DNA of 64,000 nucleotides, taken from contig NZ_PHGZ01000007.1 in NCBI RefSeq assembly GCF_002795405.1, positions 30,699 to 94,698 on the forward strand. Reading direction: 5' to 3'. Every line of letters begins with the position of its first letter. Within the stretch, counting starts at the first letter, position 1. The notes under the pieces were generated by a model, which saw only the letters and a list, made by a program, of their open reading frames with translations, was not told the DNA's origin and did no database searches. This document shows positions 7,226 through 16,643 of the stretch, piece after piece. The translations under genes were made by a program, and so were the position numbers. The DNA comes from Caviibacterium pharyngocola. GTDB lineage: Bacteria > Pseudomonadota > Gammaproteobacteria > Enterobacterales > Pasteurellaceae.

Positions 7226-8581
7226 CTAATTACCGGAAATCTTCATTTTCTCCAATAAAATCGAACCGGTTTGAATATTAGAGCGGGTTTCCACATCATC
7301 GGCAACGGCAACAATATTACCCAACATTGTTTTAAGCTGACCGGCAATGGTAATTTCCGCTACTGGATATTGAATTTCACCGTTTTCCACCCAAAATCCC
7401 GCCGCGCCGCGCGAATAATCGCCGGTGACTAAATTCACGCCTTGGCCCAAGAGATCCGTCACCAACAATCCCGTTCCCATTTCACGCAAAAGTGCGGTCA
7501 ATCCGCCGGAAAAATTCGCTTTTACCAACCAATTATGAATCCCGCCGGCGTGACCGGTGCTCTGCATTCCCAATTTTTTTCCGCTATAAGAAGTCAACAA
7601 ATAGGTTTGTAACACACCTTGTTCAATAATATCGCGCGAAACCGTTCGCACGCCTTCGCTATCAAAAGGCGAAGACGCCAACTGCCCGATCAAATGCGGT
7701 CGTTCACTGATATGAAACCAATCCGGCAATACTTGTTTACCCAAATGATCCAATAAAAAACTGGATTTTCGATATAAACTGCCGCCGCTCACCGCCGCCG
7801 CCAAATGCCCGATTAATCCCGTCGCCACATCGTTAAGAAAAATCACCGGCACTTCTTGCGTCGCAATTTTTTGCGGTTGCAAACGCGCCAAGGTTTTTTG
7901 CGCACTGTTTTCGCCGACCCATTTCGGCGCGGAAAGCTTGTCAAAACGACGCGAAATCGTATATTCATAATCGCGTTCCAACTGTTCATCCGCCCCGCCG
8001 ATGACCGAACAAGATAACGAATATCGACTGGATAAATAACTCTGCAACATCCCGTAAGTGTTTCCATACACCCGCACACCGGTATGGGAATTAAACGCCG
8101 CCCCTTCGCTATTCACGATGCGTTTATCATAATCCAAGGCATAGCGTTCCGTTTCCAATGCCAAATCCACCGCCTGATCCACATCGATTTCCGCCGCGTG
8201 ATACAAATCCAAATCTGGCGCCTCAAACGCCATTAATTCCCGCTCCGCCAATCCCGCACATTCATCGGGCGAACTATATTGCGCAATCGCCAACGCCGCT
8301 TCCACCGCACTTTTCACCGCCTCGCGACTTAAATCCGACGTGGACGCATTACCTTTACGCCGATTGGAATAAACCGAAATACCTAACGCGCCGTCATTAT
8401 TAAATTCAATGTTTTCCACTTCTTGCAAACGCGTCGAAACCGATAAACCGCTCACTTTCGTCACCGCCACTTCCGCTTCCGCACCGGCTTTCTGCGCGAT
8501 CTCCACCGCATAAGCCACCGCTTCACGCAGTTCTTGTTCTTGTTGTTTTAAAAGTGCGGTCGGATTTTGTTGATTTTTCAT
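7226..8581 (-). CDS. pmbA: PmbA/TldE, TldD-TldE protease subunit
   Basis: PmbA (TldE) forms a heterodimeric metalloprotease with TldD that matures microcin B17 and degrades the CcdA antitoxin. TldE lacks the metal motif, and none is seen here. The protein has 451 residues from the ATG at 8581, where AAGGACG lies upstream, close to E. coli PmbA (450). An upstream TTG in frame adds six unlikely residues. Diagnostic stretches include GHAGGIHNW and [16 protein letters not shown] near the C-terminus. It is divergent from darP. Confidence 0.93.
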   Translation of the reverse strand: MKNQQNPTALLKQQEQELREAVAYAVEIAQKAGAEAEVAVTKVSGLSVSTRLQEVENIEFNNDGALGISVYSNRRKGNASTSDLSREAVKSAVEAALAIAQYSSPDECAGLAERELMAFEAPDLDLYHAAEIDVDQAVDLALETERYALDYDKRIVNSEGAAFNSHTGVRVYGNTYGMLQSYLSSRYSLSCSVIGGADEQLERDYEYTISRRFDKLSAPKWVGENSAQKTLARLQPQKIATQEVPVIFLNDVATGLIGHLAAAVSGGSLYRKSSFLLDHLGKQVLPDWFHISERPHLIGQLASSPFDSEGVRTVSRDIIEQGVLQTYLLTSYSGKKLGMQSTGHAGGIHNWLVKANFSGGLTALLREMGTGLLVTDLLGQGVNLVTGDYSRGAAGFWVENGEIQYPVAEITIAGQLKTMLGNIVAVADDVETRSNIQTGSILLEKMKISGN

Positions 8582-8730
8582 TGTCGTCCTTTTGGTCAAA
8601 TATAAATTCTTTGATATTTTAGCCTATTTTCAAATCGCCCGCTAATACCAATGGTGTCACGTTTCGGCAAACATTGAATTTTATGATAAACTAGTCGGTA
8701 ATTTGATTCGGATAGCAACAGGATAAAACA

Positions 8731-9264
8731 ATGGCAAAACGTAAAAAAGAAGTGTTTGATTGGGAAACAGAAGAACAAGAAGAAATTATTTGGGTCAGTA
8801 AAAGCGAAATCAAACGCGATGCCGAAGCCTTAAAACGTCTCGGCGAAAAATTAGTGAATTTAACCAAAACCAATTTGGATAAAATTCCATTGGACGAAAC
8901 GCTACTGGATGCCATCGCGCTCGCCCAACGGGTACAAAAAGAAGCAAGACGCCGCCAGTTGCAATATATCGGCAAATTATTGCGCAATACGGATGTCGAA
9001 CCGATTCAAGAAGCCTTGGATAAAATCGAAAACAAACATAATCAACAGCAGGCAATGCTGCATAAATTGGAATTGCTGCGTGACGAATTAATTACAAAAG
9101 GCGACGACGCTCTTGCAGATTTATTGACTGACTACCCGCAAATCGAACGCCAACATCTGCGCAATTTAATCCGCGCCGCGCAAAAAGAAAAAGAACAAAA
9201 CAAACCGCCGAAAGCTTATCGGGAAATTTACCAATATTTAAAAGAAACGATATTGGAAGAATAA
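8731..9264 (+). CDS. darP: DarP (YjgA), ribosome-associated 50S maturation factor
   Basis: YjgA/DarP binds late 50S ribosomal precursors. The 177-residue, highly charged helical protein has the family features: an acidic start ([10 protein letters not shown]), the segment [20 protein letters not shown], and a C-terminal helix ([14 protein letters not shown]). Start is supported by AGGA ten bases upstream. The position next to pmbA, on the opposite strand, is conserved in gamma-proteobacteria. Confidence 0.92.
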   Translation: MAKRKKEVFDWETEEQEEIIWVSKSEIKRDAEALKRLGEKLVNLTKTNLDKIPLDETLLDAIALAQRVQKEARRRQLQYIGKLLRNTDVEPIQEALDKIENKHNQQQAMLHKLELLRDELITKGDDALADLLTDYPQIERQHLRNLIRAAQKEKEQNKPPKAYREIYQYLKETILEE

Positions 9265-9310
9265 CAAAAAGTGCGGTCGAAAATTTTTTATTTTCCGACC
9301 GCACTTTTTT
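9263..9310. terminator. Inverted USS terminator, left copy of a 48-bp direct repeat
   Basis: AAAAAGTGCGGTCG (9266-9279) pairs with CGACCGCACTTTTT (9296-9309), with a T-run on the plus strand for darP and one on the minus strand for the toxin gene. All 48 bases recur exactly at 9885-9932. Confidence 0.9.
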
Positions 9311-9314
9311 ACAA

Positions 9315-9605
9315 TTAAGGATAATTTCTACGACTATGTATCACAGTTAAAATCCTAACTTGCAGCTCCGTTTCTTTATAAACAATGCGATAGCTACGAC
9401 AAAATAACTCTCTTGTTCCTTCAACGATACCATTTCTACCTGATTTGGGAATAAATCCTAACATCAAGATTTTATGTTTCAACTCATTTGCAAGCGTTTC
9501 GCCACTAGAATAGTGTGAGGTGTAATCTACTACATTGCGGATAATTTCTTGAATATCCCTTTTGGCTTTTTGCGTTAACACAACTTGCTTGGGTGCATTA
9601 GGCAT
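9315..9605 (-). CDS. ParE/RelE-type toxin
   Basis: This is a small basic protein (96 residues from the ATG at 9605) of the ParE/RelE toxin fold. It shows the family pattern: LTQKAKRDIQEIIRNVVDYT at the N-terminus, a middle GFIPKSGRNG turn, then RSYRIVYKETELQVRILTVI and HSRRNYP at the end. Such toxins poison gyrase or cut mRNA; which one cannot be told. Another ATG at 9614 is possible. The start overlaps the upstream antitoxin gene by 8 (or 17) bases, typical of paired genes. Confidence 0.85.
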   Translation of the reverse strand: MPNAPKQVVLTQKAKRDIQEIIRNVVDYTSHYSSGETLANELKHKILMLGFIPKSGRNGIVEGTRELFCRSYRIVYKETELQVRILTVIHSRRNYP

Positions 9606-9762
9606 AAACTGCATCCTGACTATCCGAGAGCGTTTTATAGATAATTTCTTCACACTCGGCAAAACAGTCTTCTACGGAAACGAAGTTGCCGTTTTGTTCA
9701 TCTTCTAATCCTAATCGCACCTGTTGTTTTAGATATTCATCATAATTTTTCTCTTTAATCAT
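9598..9762 (-). CDS. Antitoxin partner of the ParE/RelE-type toxin
   Basis: This short frame encodes 54 residues (MIKEKNYDEYLKQQVRLG...VYA), acidic and helical. It lacks an obvious DNA-binding ribbon at its N-terminus, resembling only the toxin-wrapping tail of ParD-like antitoxins. The stop overlaps the toxin start and the gene pair is in antitoxin-toxin order. Function is inferred from position. Autoregulation may be weak if the DNA-binding part is truly absent. Confidence 0.7.
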   Translation of the reverse strand: MIKEKNYDEYLKQQVRLGLEDEQNGNFVSVEDCFAECEEIIYKTLSDSQDAVYA

Positions 9763-9884
9763 AATTATTCCTTATAGCGATGTTCCATTTGAACAAATTC
9801 TAGCACCTGAATATTTCAACAGCAATCATTATTACCTTTCTTTGTTAAACCTATCTACGCCTCTATTCCAGAACGGATAAAAGA

Positions 9885-9932
9885 AACAAAAAGTGCGGTC
9901 GAAAATTTTTTATTTTCCGACCGCACTTTTTT
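9885..9932. terminator. Inverted USS terminator, right copy of the 48-bp direct repeat
   Basis: This is an exact repeat of 9263-9310. On the minus strand it directly follows the hflC stop at 9950 and has a T-run there, so it serves hflC. Confidence 0.9.
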
Positions 9933-9949
9933 TGTGAGGATACGTTCGA

Positions 9950-10837
9950 TTATTTCTTCGGCACTTGCATAAAGCGGAAGAATTCGCTGTCCGGTTTTAG
10001 GATCATCATATTATCCGAGCCTGCGAAGCTGTTTTCGTAAGCTTTTAAACTACGCACGAAACTGTAAAATTCCGGTTCGTTGCTGAAAGCCTCGGTATAT
10101 AATTTTGCCGCCGTCGCATCGCCGCTACCGCGTAATTCTTGCGCTGTTTTATTGGCGGTGGCTAAAATCACCGTCACTTTACGATCCACATCGGCTTGAA
10201 TAAACGCCGCTTTTTCTTTACCTTGCGAACGATGTTCCCGCGCCACTGCATCACGTTCGGCGCGCATACGTTGATAAATGGAAGAAGACACTTCGTCCGG
10301 CAAGTTAATTTGTTTTACGCGCACGTCGATCACTTCGATACCCAATTCCGCCGTACTGTCTTGTCCGGTATTTAAGGCTTTTTTCGCGCCCGCCATTAAT
10401 TCGCCGCGCGTACCGGAAACAATGTCTTTAATCGTTCTGGAACCGATTTCGGAACGTAAACGGTCATTGACTTTACGACGCAACAAATTCGCCGCTTGGG
10501 TATAATCGCCGCCGCCGGTCGCGGTAAAGAAACGACCGAAATCGCTCACGCGCCATTTAACATAGGAATCGACTAACAAGTCTTTTTTCTCTACGGTGAC
10601 GAAACGATCCGCTTGACCGTCTAAGGTGCGAATACGCGCATCCAAGACTTTGATGTTATCAATAAACGGAATTTTAAAATGCAATCCCGGGTTATACACC
10701 ACCACTTTGTTATCCGCGTCGCGATGAACCTTGCCGAAACGCAACATAATGCCGCGCGTGCCTTCGTCAACAATCACAACGCTCGAATAAATCACCGCGA
10801 TTAATACGATAATGACAGGGGTTAAAAATCTACGCAT
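9950..10837 (-). CDS. hflC: HflC, FtsH protease modulator
   Basis: HflC forms with HflK a large periplasm-facing SPFH-family cage around the FtsH protease. The 295-residue protein has one N-terminal membrane helix (about residues 5-22), the SPFH domain starting VDEGTRGIMLRFGKV, and a helical region rich in Arg/Glu/Ala (RMRAERDAVAREHRSQGKEK). Length is typical (E. coli 334). The start overlaps the hflK stop by one base (TAATG). Confidence 0.95.
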   Translation of the reverse strand: MRRFLTPVIIVLIAVIYSSVVIVDEGTRGIMLRFGKVHRDADNKVVVYNPGLHFKIPFIDNIKVLDARIRTLDGQADRFVTVEKKDLLVDSYVKWRVSDFGRFFTATGGGDYTQAANLLRRKVNDRLRSEIGSRTIKDIVSGTRGELMAGAKKALNTGQDSTAELGIEVIDVRVKQINLPDEVSSSIYQRMRAERDAVAREHRSQGKEKAAFIQADVDRKVTVILATANKTAQELRGSGDATAAKLYTEAFSNEPEFYSFVRSLKAYENSFAGSDNMMILKPDSEFFRFMQVPKK

Positions 10838-12069
10838 TAATTAAATCTCCCTTGGCGGTTTTCAACATTTTGCGGAGCTACCGTCGGTGACGACGAAGTT
10901 GTCGGTTCGCTCGATCCTGCTTTAAAATTCACCGCACTTTGCGCGCTATCGCTTTTCGGTTGTTGAGGATTAGTCGCATTCTTCGTTGCCAAAATTTGTT
11001 CTAACGGCAACACGGTCAAATTATTACCGCCGTTTGCATCCAACATCACCTTCGGCGTATTCGCCATCACTTTTTCCATCGATTGAATATATAAACGCTC
11101 GCGTAATAATTGCGGTGAGGCTTTAAATTCCGGCAATAAACGTTGCAAACGTTCCACTTCACCTTGCGCACTTAATACGATTTGATCTTTATAAGCAGTC
11201 GCTTCTTCAATAATGCGTTGCGCATTACCACGCGCGATCGGCTCTTGCTCGCGAGCATAAGCTTCCGCTTCACGAATATAACGTTGTTCGTCTTCTTGCG
11301 CTTTAATCGCATCGTCAAACGCCGCTTTCACTTCTTCCGGCGGACGCGCGGATTGGAAGTTCACATCCAACACTTCCAAGCCCATATCATAAGAATGAAT
11401 AATATCGTTCAAGGCTTTCCACGTATTTTCACGCACGATCGAACGTCCGGTGGTTAAAATATCATCCATCGACATATGCCCGATAACATAACGCAGCGCA
11501 CTATCCGTCGCTTGGTTCAAACTGTCGTCGGCGTTAGTCACGCTAAATAAATACTTCGCCGGATCTTGCACGCGATATTGCACGGTCATTTCGACTTTGA
11601 CCATATTTTCATCTTGCGTCAACATCGAACCTTGGGTTTTTAACTCTTTCACTTGCTCGACATTCACCGGAATCACGGAATCGATAAAGGTCGGTTTCCA
11701 GTTCAAACCGGGCTGCACGATAGAATTCAATTCACCGAAACGCAACACCACGCCGCGTTCCGCCTCTTTCACCGTATAAAGCCCGCTAATCCCCCAAAAC
11801 AACACACCTGCGGTAACGGCGATCGGCAACAATCTGCCCGCATTAAAACTCGGTGCGTTACCACGCTGTTTACCACCGTTTCCGCCACCTAATTTTTTCA
11901 GTAAATTACTGAAAACTTCTTCAATATCCGGCGGTGATTGTTCTTTATTTTGAGAATTATCGTTCCAATTCGGCTTTTGTTCGCCGCCATTCGGTTGATT
12001 ATTCTCCGGCTTTTGCCCGCTGCTCCCCGGCTTACCCCAAGGATCTTGATCTGAACCGTTCAAGGACAT
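10837..12069 (-). CDS. hflK: HflK, FtsH protease modulator
   Basis: HflK is the partner of HflC. The 410-residue protein begins with a Gly/Asn/Gln-rich cytoplasmic tail containing DPWGKPGSS (residues 9-17), then a membrane helix at 79-99 and the SPFH domain (KEAERGVVLRFGELNSIVQPG). The helical segment IREAEAYAREQEPIARGNAQ follows, and a low-complexity Ser/Thr/Pro tail ends the protein. Length matches E. coli HflK (419). It is the first gene of hflKC. Confidence 0.95.
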   Translation of the reverse strand: MSLNGSDQDPWGKPGSSGQKPENNQPNGGEQKPNWNDNSQNKEQSPPDIEEVFSNLLKKLGGGNGGKQRGNAPSFNAGRLLPIAVTAGVLFWGISGLYTVKEAERGVVLRFGELNSIVQPGLNWKPTFIDSVIPVNVEQVKELKTQGSMLTQDENMVKVEMTVQYRVQDPAKYLFSVTNADDSLNQATDSALRYVIGHMSMDDILTTGRSIVRENTWKALNDIIHSYDMGLEVLDVNFQSARPPEEVKAAFDDAIKAQEDEQRYIREAEAYAREQEPIARGNAQRIIEEATAYKDQIVLSAQGEVERLQRLLPEFKASPQLLRERLYIQSMEKVMANTPKVMLDANGGNNLTVLPLEQILATKNATNPQQPKSDSAQSAVNFKAGSSEPTTSSSPTVAPQNVENRQGRFN

Positions 12070-12148
12070 TCATTTTCTCCGTTTGTCAAAAAATTGTTAC
12101 AAGTCTAAACAAAATATTCGCGCAAGTCTAATCTATTTAAGGCTAATT

Positions 12149-12871
12149 TTACGATTTTAAAGGGTTGACTTGATATTTTATCGCCTGCGCCAAAGATTGC
12201 GCGCTCAACACTCCCGCTCGCCAAGCAAAATATTGTGTCGAATCAAGGGATTGATTAGCAAACAAAGCAAAATAAAACGGTAATTCCGCGCTAAAAATCA
12301 ACTCGCCGCGCGGGCAATGTTGTGAATAAAGCGTTAAATTTTGCGGATAATGTTGCACTTCGGATAACTTCGCGATGCCCGCACCTTGCGATTTTAATAA
12401 CGCCTCGCGCCCGCACCAAATGCGATAAAAATTTTCCTCGGAAGGCAAATCGGCAAACCAGTTTAATTCTTGCGGTGCGGCGAAATGTTGTAAAAGTGCG
12501 GTGAAATTTCGCGATTTTTCGGCAAATTCGATGTCAATTCCCACCGCACTTTTTTGTCCTTGCGGCAAAACTTGCAACACCACCGCCACCCAATCGCCGG
12601 AATGACTGATATTAAAATCAATATGTTGCACGGGAAAATACGGTCGCCCCGAATCCGTTTGTTCAATCCGAGCCAACAAAGCCGGATCGACGCCGGCTTT
12701 TTGCGATAATTGCCACAATAAAAAATGTGCCGCCCGCCGACAGCGATAACGCCGCTGTAACCGAATATGCTCTTTCGGTGCCGCCAATATTTTTTCCGAC
12801 CATAACGCCTGCGGAATTTGCGCTAACGGGTACTCATCCTTACTGTTTCCCCACGCCACGAAAATGCTCAT
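12149..12871 (-). CDS. 4'-phosphopantetheinyl transferase
   Basis: This enzyme moves the phosphopantetheine arm of CoA onto acyl or peptidyl carrier proteins. The 240-residue protein has the Sfp-type motifs in order: GRPYF (75-79), NISHSG (87-92), VGIDIE with the metal-binding Asp/Glu (110-115), and W152...RE..K (155-160). Length is that of the larger Sfp/AcpT/HetI group, not of AcpS. No polyketide or peptide synthetase is in the window, so its carrier protein is unknown. Confidence 0.9.
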   Translation of the reverse strand: MSIFVAWGNSKDEYPLAQIPQALWSEKILAAPKEHIRLQRRYRCRRAAHFLLWQLSQKAGVDPALLARIEQTDSGRPYFPVQHIDFNISHSGDWVAVVLQVLPQGQKSAVGIDIEFAEKSRNFTALLQHFAAPQELNWFADLPSEENFYRIWCGREALLKSQGAGIAKLSEVQHYPQNLTLYSQHCPRGELIFSAELPFYFALFANQSLDSTQYFAWRAGVLSAQSLAQAIKYQVNPLKS

Positions 12872-12887
12872 TTTGTTACCTAAATAA

Positions 12888-12910
12888 TAAGCCGGAACAA
12901 TGCCGGCTTA
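12888..12910 (-). terminator. Terminator between lipoprotein and transferase genes
   Basis: TAAGCCGG (12888-12895) pairs with CCGGCTTA (12903-12910) across 7 bases. On the minus strand it follows the lipoprotein stop at 12915 and is trailed by TTATTATTT. Confidence 0.75.
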
Positions 12911-12914
12911 CTGA

Positions 12915-13184
12915 TTATTTTTTTGACTGTTGTTTTAACAAGGCTAGCCTCGTTTGACAAATTTTATCTTGCTGTTGAACCGATAATGCACGGAGTTTCG
13001 TTTTGCTGCCGTCGAAACCCTGTTTTACGCTGTTTCGCGTTTCCGCCGGCAAGCCGGATTTCGCCAAATTCGTATCAATGCAAGTAAAATAAGCTTGGCA
13101 ACTTGCGGATAGCTTTTCTGTCGTAGGGTTAAGCATTGTACAGGCGGACAGTAACAATGGCGCTATTAACAGAAGTTTTTTCAT
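12915..13184 (-). CDS. Small lipoprotein, DUF5339-like
   Basis: This is an 89-residue lipoprotein of unknown function. The N-terminus MKKLLLIAPLLLSAC carries a lipobox (LSAC) with lipidated Cys15. The mature part has cysteines near both ends (SCQAYFTC and KICQTRLALL) around a charged helical middle. I use the ATG at 13184 because AAAGGA lies upstream. The spacing of cysteines and the C-terminal QxxxxCxxxLxxL pattern resemble the exported protein at 5905-6207, so the two may be paralogues. Confidence 0.8.
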   Translation of the reverse strand: MKKLLLIAPLLLSACTMLNPTTEKLSASCQAYFTCIDTNLAKSGLPAETRNSVKQGFDGSKTKLRALSVQQQDKICQTRLALLKQQSKK

Positions 13185-13255
13185 AATCGATCCTTTATTT
13201 ACGTCGAACATTTCGGTGCGGCGAAGTTGCCGCACCTCTATTCTAACGAAATTTA

Positions 13256-15136
13256 TCAAGATAACAACTGATTTACACGTTTAATAAACGCCGTCGGATT
13301 TTCCAACGAACCGCGTTCGGCAAGCATTGCTTGTTCCAGCAACAATTCGATCCAGTTCGCAAAGGCGTCTTCGTCCGCAGTGTTGGCGGCTTTTTGCACC
13401 AACGGGTGTTCCGGATTGAGTTCGAACGTGTATTTCACTTCCGGCACAGGTTGACCGGCGGCGGCAAATAGTTTCGCCATTTGCGTGGTCATTTGATCGT
13501 TATCGGTGGAAACCACTGCCGGCGTATCCGTTAAGCGATGAGTTAAACGCACCGCTTTCACGCGTTCGCCCAGTAAGGTTTTAACCCGTTCGATAAAGGA
13601 ACCGAAGGCTTTATCTTGCTCTTTTTGTTCTTCCGCTTCTTTATCCGCCAAATCACCCAAATCCAAATCCGCTTTAGTAATAGTTTGTAGCGGTTTGCCG
13701 TCGAATTCGGTTAAATAACTGAGCATCCATTCGTCGATACGATCGGAAAGCAATAACACTTCAATATCTTTTTTGTTGAACAATTCCAAGTGCGGTGAGT
13801 TTTTCGCCGCAATATAGCTGTCCGCCGTGATGTAATAAATGGCTTTTTGCCCTTCTTTCATTCGCGCCACATAATCTTCCAACGAAACGGTTTGTTCCGC
13901 ACCGTCGTTTTTCGTCGAAGCGAAACGCAACAATTTCGCGATAGTTTCTTTATTGGCGAAATCTTCCGCCGGCCCTTCTTTCAACACCAAGCCGAATTCT
14001 TTCCAGAATTGCAGATATTTTTCCGCATCGTCTTTCGCCAATTTTTCCAACATTTGCAAAGAACGTTTGGTTAAGGCTTTGCGTAACGCGGCGGTGACTT
14101 TATTGTCTTGCAAAATTTCGCGCGAAACGTTTAACGGCAAATCGTTGCTGTCGATAAGACCGCGCATAAAACGCAAATAATTCGGCATAAATTGTTCCGC
14201 GTCGTCCATAATAAATACGCGCTGCACATAAAGTTTTAAGCCGTGTTTATGTTCGCGGTTAAACAAATCCCAAGGCGCTTTCGACGGCACATAAAGCAGA
14301 CTGGTGTATTCTTGATTACCTTCCACACGATTATGCGCCCACAATAACGGATCGGCGAAATCGTGGCTTAAATGTTTATAGAATTCTTTGTATTCGTCAT
14401 CGCTGATTTCACCTTTCGAACGCGTCCAAAGGGCTTGGGCTTTGTTGATTTTTTCCCATTTAATGCCGGTTTCTTTGCCTTCTTCGTCGTATTCTTTGGT
14501 CAAAATTTCCACCGGCAAGCCGATATGATCGGAATATTTACCGATAATTTCGCGCAAACGCCACTCGTTAGCGAATTCTTTTTCTTCCGCACGCAAATGC
14601 AAGGTGATTTCGGTGCCGCGGGATTTTTTCTCAATATCCGCCACGGAATATTCGCCTTCGCCGGCGGATTCCCACAACACGCCTTTTTCTGCACTTTCGC
14701 CCGCCGCACGGGTTTTTACCGTGACTTTATCGGCAACAATAAAGGCGGAATAAAAACCCACGCCGAATTGCCCGATAAGTTGGCTGTCTTTGGCTTGTTC
14801 TTGCCCAAGTGCGGTCAAAAATTCTTTTGTTCCGGATTTTGCGATCGTGCCCAAATGGTCAACCGCTTGTTCGCGCGTCATCCCGATACCGTTATCGCTG
14901 ATAGTAATGGTGCCTTTTTCCGCATCAAAGCTAATGCGTACTTTGAGTTCGCCGTCGCCCTCGTACAATTCCGGTGCGGAAAGGGCTTTAAAACGCAGTT
15001 TATCTGCCGCGTCGGAGGCGTTGGAAATTAATTCGCGTAAGAAAATTTCTTTGTTAGAATAAAGCGAATGAATCATTAATTGCAGAAGTTGTTTCACTTC
15101 CGATTGAAAACCACGAGTTTCTTGATTTTGTGCCAT
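13256..15136 (-). CDS. htpG: HtpG, Hsp90-family chaperone
   Basis: HtpG is the cytosolic ATP-dependent Hsp90 chaperone. The 626-residue protein shows the GHKL ATP-binding motifs: [20 protein letters not shown] and [11 protein letters not shown]. The middle-domain segment [10 protein letters not shown] is present as well. I use the ATG at 15136 ([14 protein letters not shown]), which matches the family N-terminus; seven upstream residues in frame are probably untranslated. Length equals E. coli HtpG (624). A long antisense frame here is only its shadow. Confidence 0.97.
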   Translation of the reverse strand: MAQNQETRGFQSEVKQLLQLMIHSLYSNKEIFLRELISNASDAADKLRFKALSAPELYEGDGELKVRISFDAEKGTITISDNGIGMTREQAVDHLGTIAKSGTKEFLTALGQEQAKDSQLIGQFGVGFYSAFIVADKVTVKTRAAGESAEKGVLWESAGEGEYSVADIEKKSRGTEITLHLRAEEKEFANEWRLREIIGKYSDHIGLPVEILTKEYDEEGKETGIKWEKINKAQALWTRSKGEISDDEYKEFYKHLSHDFADPLLWAHNRVEGNQEYTSLLYVPSKAPWDLFNREHKHGLKLYVQRVFIMDDAEQFMPNYLRFMRGLIDSNDLPLNVSREILQDNKVTAALRKALTKRSLQMLEKLAKDDAEKYLQFWKEFGLVLKEGPAEDFANKETIAKLLRFASTKNDGAEQTVSLEDYVARMKEGQKAIYYITADSYIAAKNSPHLELFNKKDIEVLLLSDRIDEWMLSYLTEFDGKPLQTITKADLDLGDLADKEAEEQKEQDKAFGSFIERVKTLLGERVKAVRLTHRLTDTPAVVSTDNDQMTTQMAKLFAAAGQPVPEVKYTFELNPEHPLVQKAANTADEDAFANWIELLLEQAMLAERGSLENPTAFIKRVNQLLS

Positions 15137-15223
15137 AAACTTATCCTTGATTATCATTAAAATAAATGCGGATTAAATATAGGTCTGAAAACAAAAATTT
15201 CAAGCGGGAAACAACGGGCACAA

Positions 15224-15251
15224 AAAATGCGGCCGATTTTGACCGCACTTT
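15224..15251 (-). terminator. Imperfect USS hairpin after the outer-membrane protein gene
   Basis: A USS (15242-15251) pairs with a decayed copy (AAATGCGGCC) with one bulge. On the minus strand a T6 run follows. It lies 15 bases after the stop at 15267. Confidence 0.75.
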
Positions 15252-15266
15252 ACGCAAAAATTAAGG

Positions 15267-15863
15267 CTAGAATTCGTAACGAAGACCGACTTTCGCGCCG
15301 TATTGATTAAATTTCACGTCCTCAATTTTGCCTAAACGGTTATATTCTAAGGCGCCGTTTAATGACCAATTCGGTGCAAATTCATATGTTGCACCGGCAA
15401 ATACGCCGTAGCCGAATTTGGTGGAACTCTCGCTATTAGAGGTTGAAGTCTTAACGGAGGAAGTTGTTTCTGTTGAATTTTCCGTCCATTTTAGGTTGTT
15501 TAGTCCTAAACGCGCACCGACATAAGGTTTAATCGGCGTATCCAAGCTAATATCATAAATTGCCGATAACCCGAAAGAATGGGTTTTCAATTCACCCGAA
15601 CCGCTGATAGAATCACCCAACTCGTCCACATCCGTATAAGATTTTTTTACATTTCCGTAATGGGTGTAATCCAAGGCTAAACGCCAATCGACAAATTTAT
15701 ACCCGACGGCTAGGCTCGGTGAGAATGCACTCTTATTAAAATTAAGCTCCCCGCCCGAACTTTTGATTTTTGAATAACCTAAATCGCCCTGAACATAAAC
15801 ATTCGCATTTGCAGCGGATACCAACGCAAAAGCACCGAGGGCTACGACAAAAATTTTTTTCAT
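15267..15863 (-). CDS. Opa-like outer-membrane beta-barrel protein
   Basis: This 198-residue protein has a signal peptide (MKKIFVVALGAFALVSAANA) and alternating strands typical of an eight-stranded barrel (VYVQGDLGYSKI, PSLAVGYKFVDWRLALDY, GAKVGLRYEF), ending in Phe as needed for Bam insertion. A Ser/Thr-rich stretch (residues about 130-150) is probably a surface loop. It resembles the opacity-protein family of Haemophilus and Neisseria. Ligand and role are unknown. Confidence 0.85.
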   Translation of the reverse strand: MKKIFVVALGAFALVSAANANVYVQGDLGYSKIKSSGGELNFNKSAFSPSLAVGYKFVDWRLALDYTHYGNVKKSYTDVDELGDSISGSGELKTHSFGLSAIYDISLDTPIKPYVGARLGLNNLKWTENSTETTSSVKTSTSNSESSTKFGYGVFAGATYEFAPNWSLNGALEYNRLGKIEDVKFNQYGAKVGLRYEF

Positions 15864-15923
15864 TTTGTTTTCTCCTTTTGATTAAAAAAATCGGTGCTAA
15901 TATAGCATATTTTAAAAAAATCA

Positions 15924-16451
15924 TTAGGTTTGTCTTTCATTTGGATCAAAATTTTTAACAAAATTGAGAGGTGTCCGACATTTTTTACAAAAATACACCG
16001 CACTTTCGCGTTGCACTTTTTGATGACGGCGCGCAGTCAGCTGGTGAATTTGACATTGACAAGCATAAGGAAAAGTTTGTCCTTGCACGTTATCAAGGGC
16101 AAATCGGTGATAAGTTTCCGCCGGCAGTCGAAACACTTCGCGCATTACTGTTTGCCATTGCACACCGTGCGGCTTAACGCGCCCGAACAGTTGATACACG
16201 ATCAAATGCGCCAATTCGTGCGGCACCACTTGGCGTATAAATTCCGTCGGGTTTTCTTGCAGCAAAGTGCGGTTCAATTTAATCAGATTTTTTTGCAAAT
16301 ACGCCGTACCGGCTTTAACCCCGCGTAGATCATAGCTCACCGTCGGCATTGGGAAATTTTGGTTAAAATGTTGATTCGCTTGCAATAAACAAGCAGCAAG
16401 TCGGCGTTGAACCTGCATTTTTAAAAGACGAAATTCATCGGGATGTGGCAT
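15924..16451 (-). CDS. sprT: SprT family zinc metallopeptidase-like protein
   Basis: SprT proteins share the zinc-binding fold of eukaryotic Spartan; the bacterial role is unclear. The 175-residue protein has the HExxH motif HELAH at 78-82, a later histidine in [10 protein letters not shown] that probably completes the zinc site, and a C-terminal zinc-finger-like set (ACQCQIH and FCKKC). Length is near E. coli SprT (165). It lies upstream of the outer-membrane protein gene on the same strand. Confidence 0.92.
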   Translation of the reverse strand: MPHPDEFRLLKMQVQRRLAACLLQANQHFNQNFPMPTVSYDLRGVKAGTAYLQKNLIKLNRTLLQENPTEFIRQVVPHELAHLIVYQLFGRVKPHGVQWQTVMREVFRLPAETYHRFALDNVQGQTFPYACQCQIHQLTARRHQKVQRESAVYFCKKCRTPLNFVKNFDPNERQT

Positions 16452-16517
16452 AAAAATTTAGTGGAAGAATAAACAAGGGATCTTTGAATTTGGACACACG
16501 TAGTACGTCCTAGGTTA

Positions 16518-16629
16518 GTGATAAACCTGATTTAAGTCGTATTTAATATGTAGGATGGGCTTTAGTCCATCAAGAAATATAACTATTTCAATATGATGGG
16601 CTAAAGCCCATCCTACTTAAATTTATCAC
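16518..16629. repeat. REP-like inverted element, copy 2
   Basis: This copy is in the opposite orientation to copy 1. Hairpins GATGGGCTTTAGTCCATC (16554-16571) and GATGGGCTAAAGCCCATC (16595-16612) have GTAG and CTAC at their outer feet (16550-16553, 16613-16616). The flank AAACCTGATTTAAGTCGTAT precedes it. GTGATAAA and TTTATCAC at 16518-16525 and 16622-16629 close a longer inverted repeat. It fills the gap between metK and sprT. Confidence 0.85.
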
Positions 16630-16643
16630 TCGAATTGCAAAAA

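Noticed and set aside
14372..15031. 219-residue plus-strand frame
   Set aside because: It lies antisense within htpG, is Phe-rich from the codon structure of the true gene, and has no start signal.
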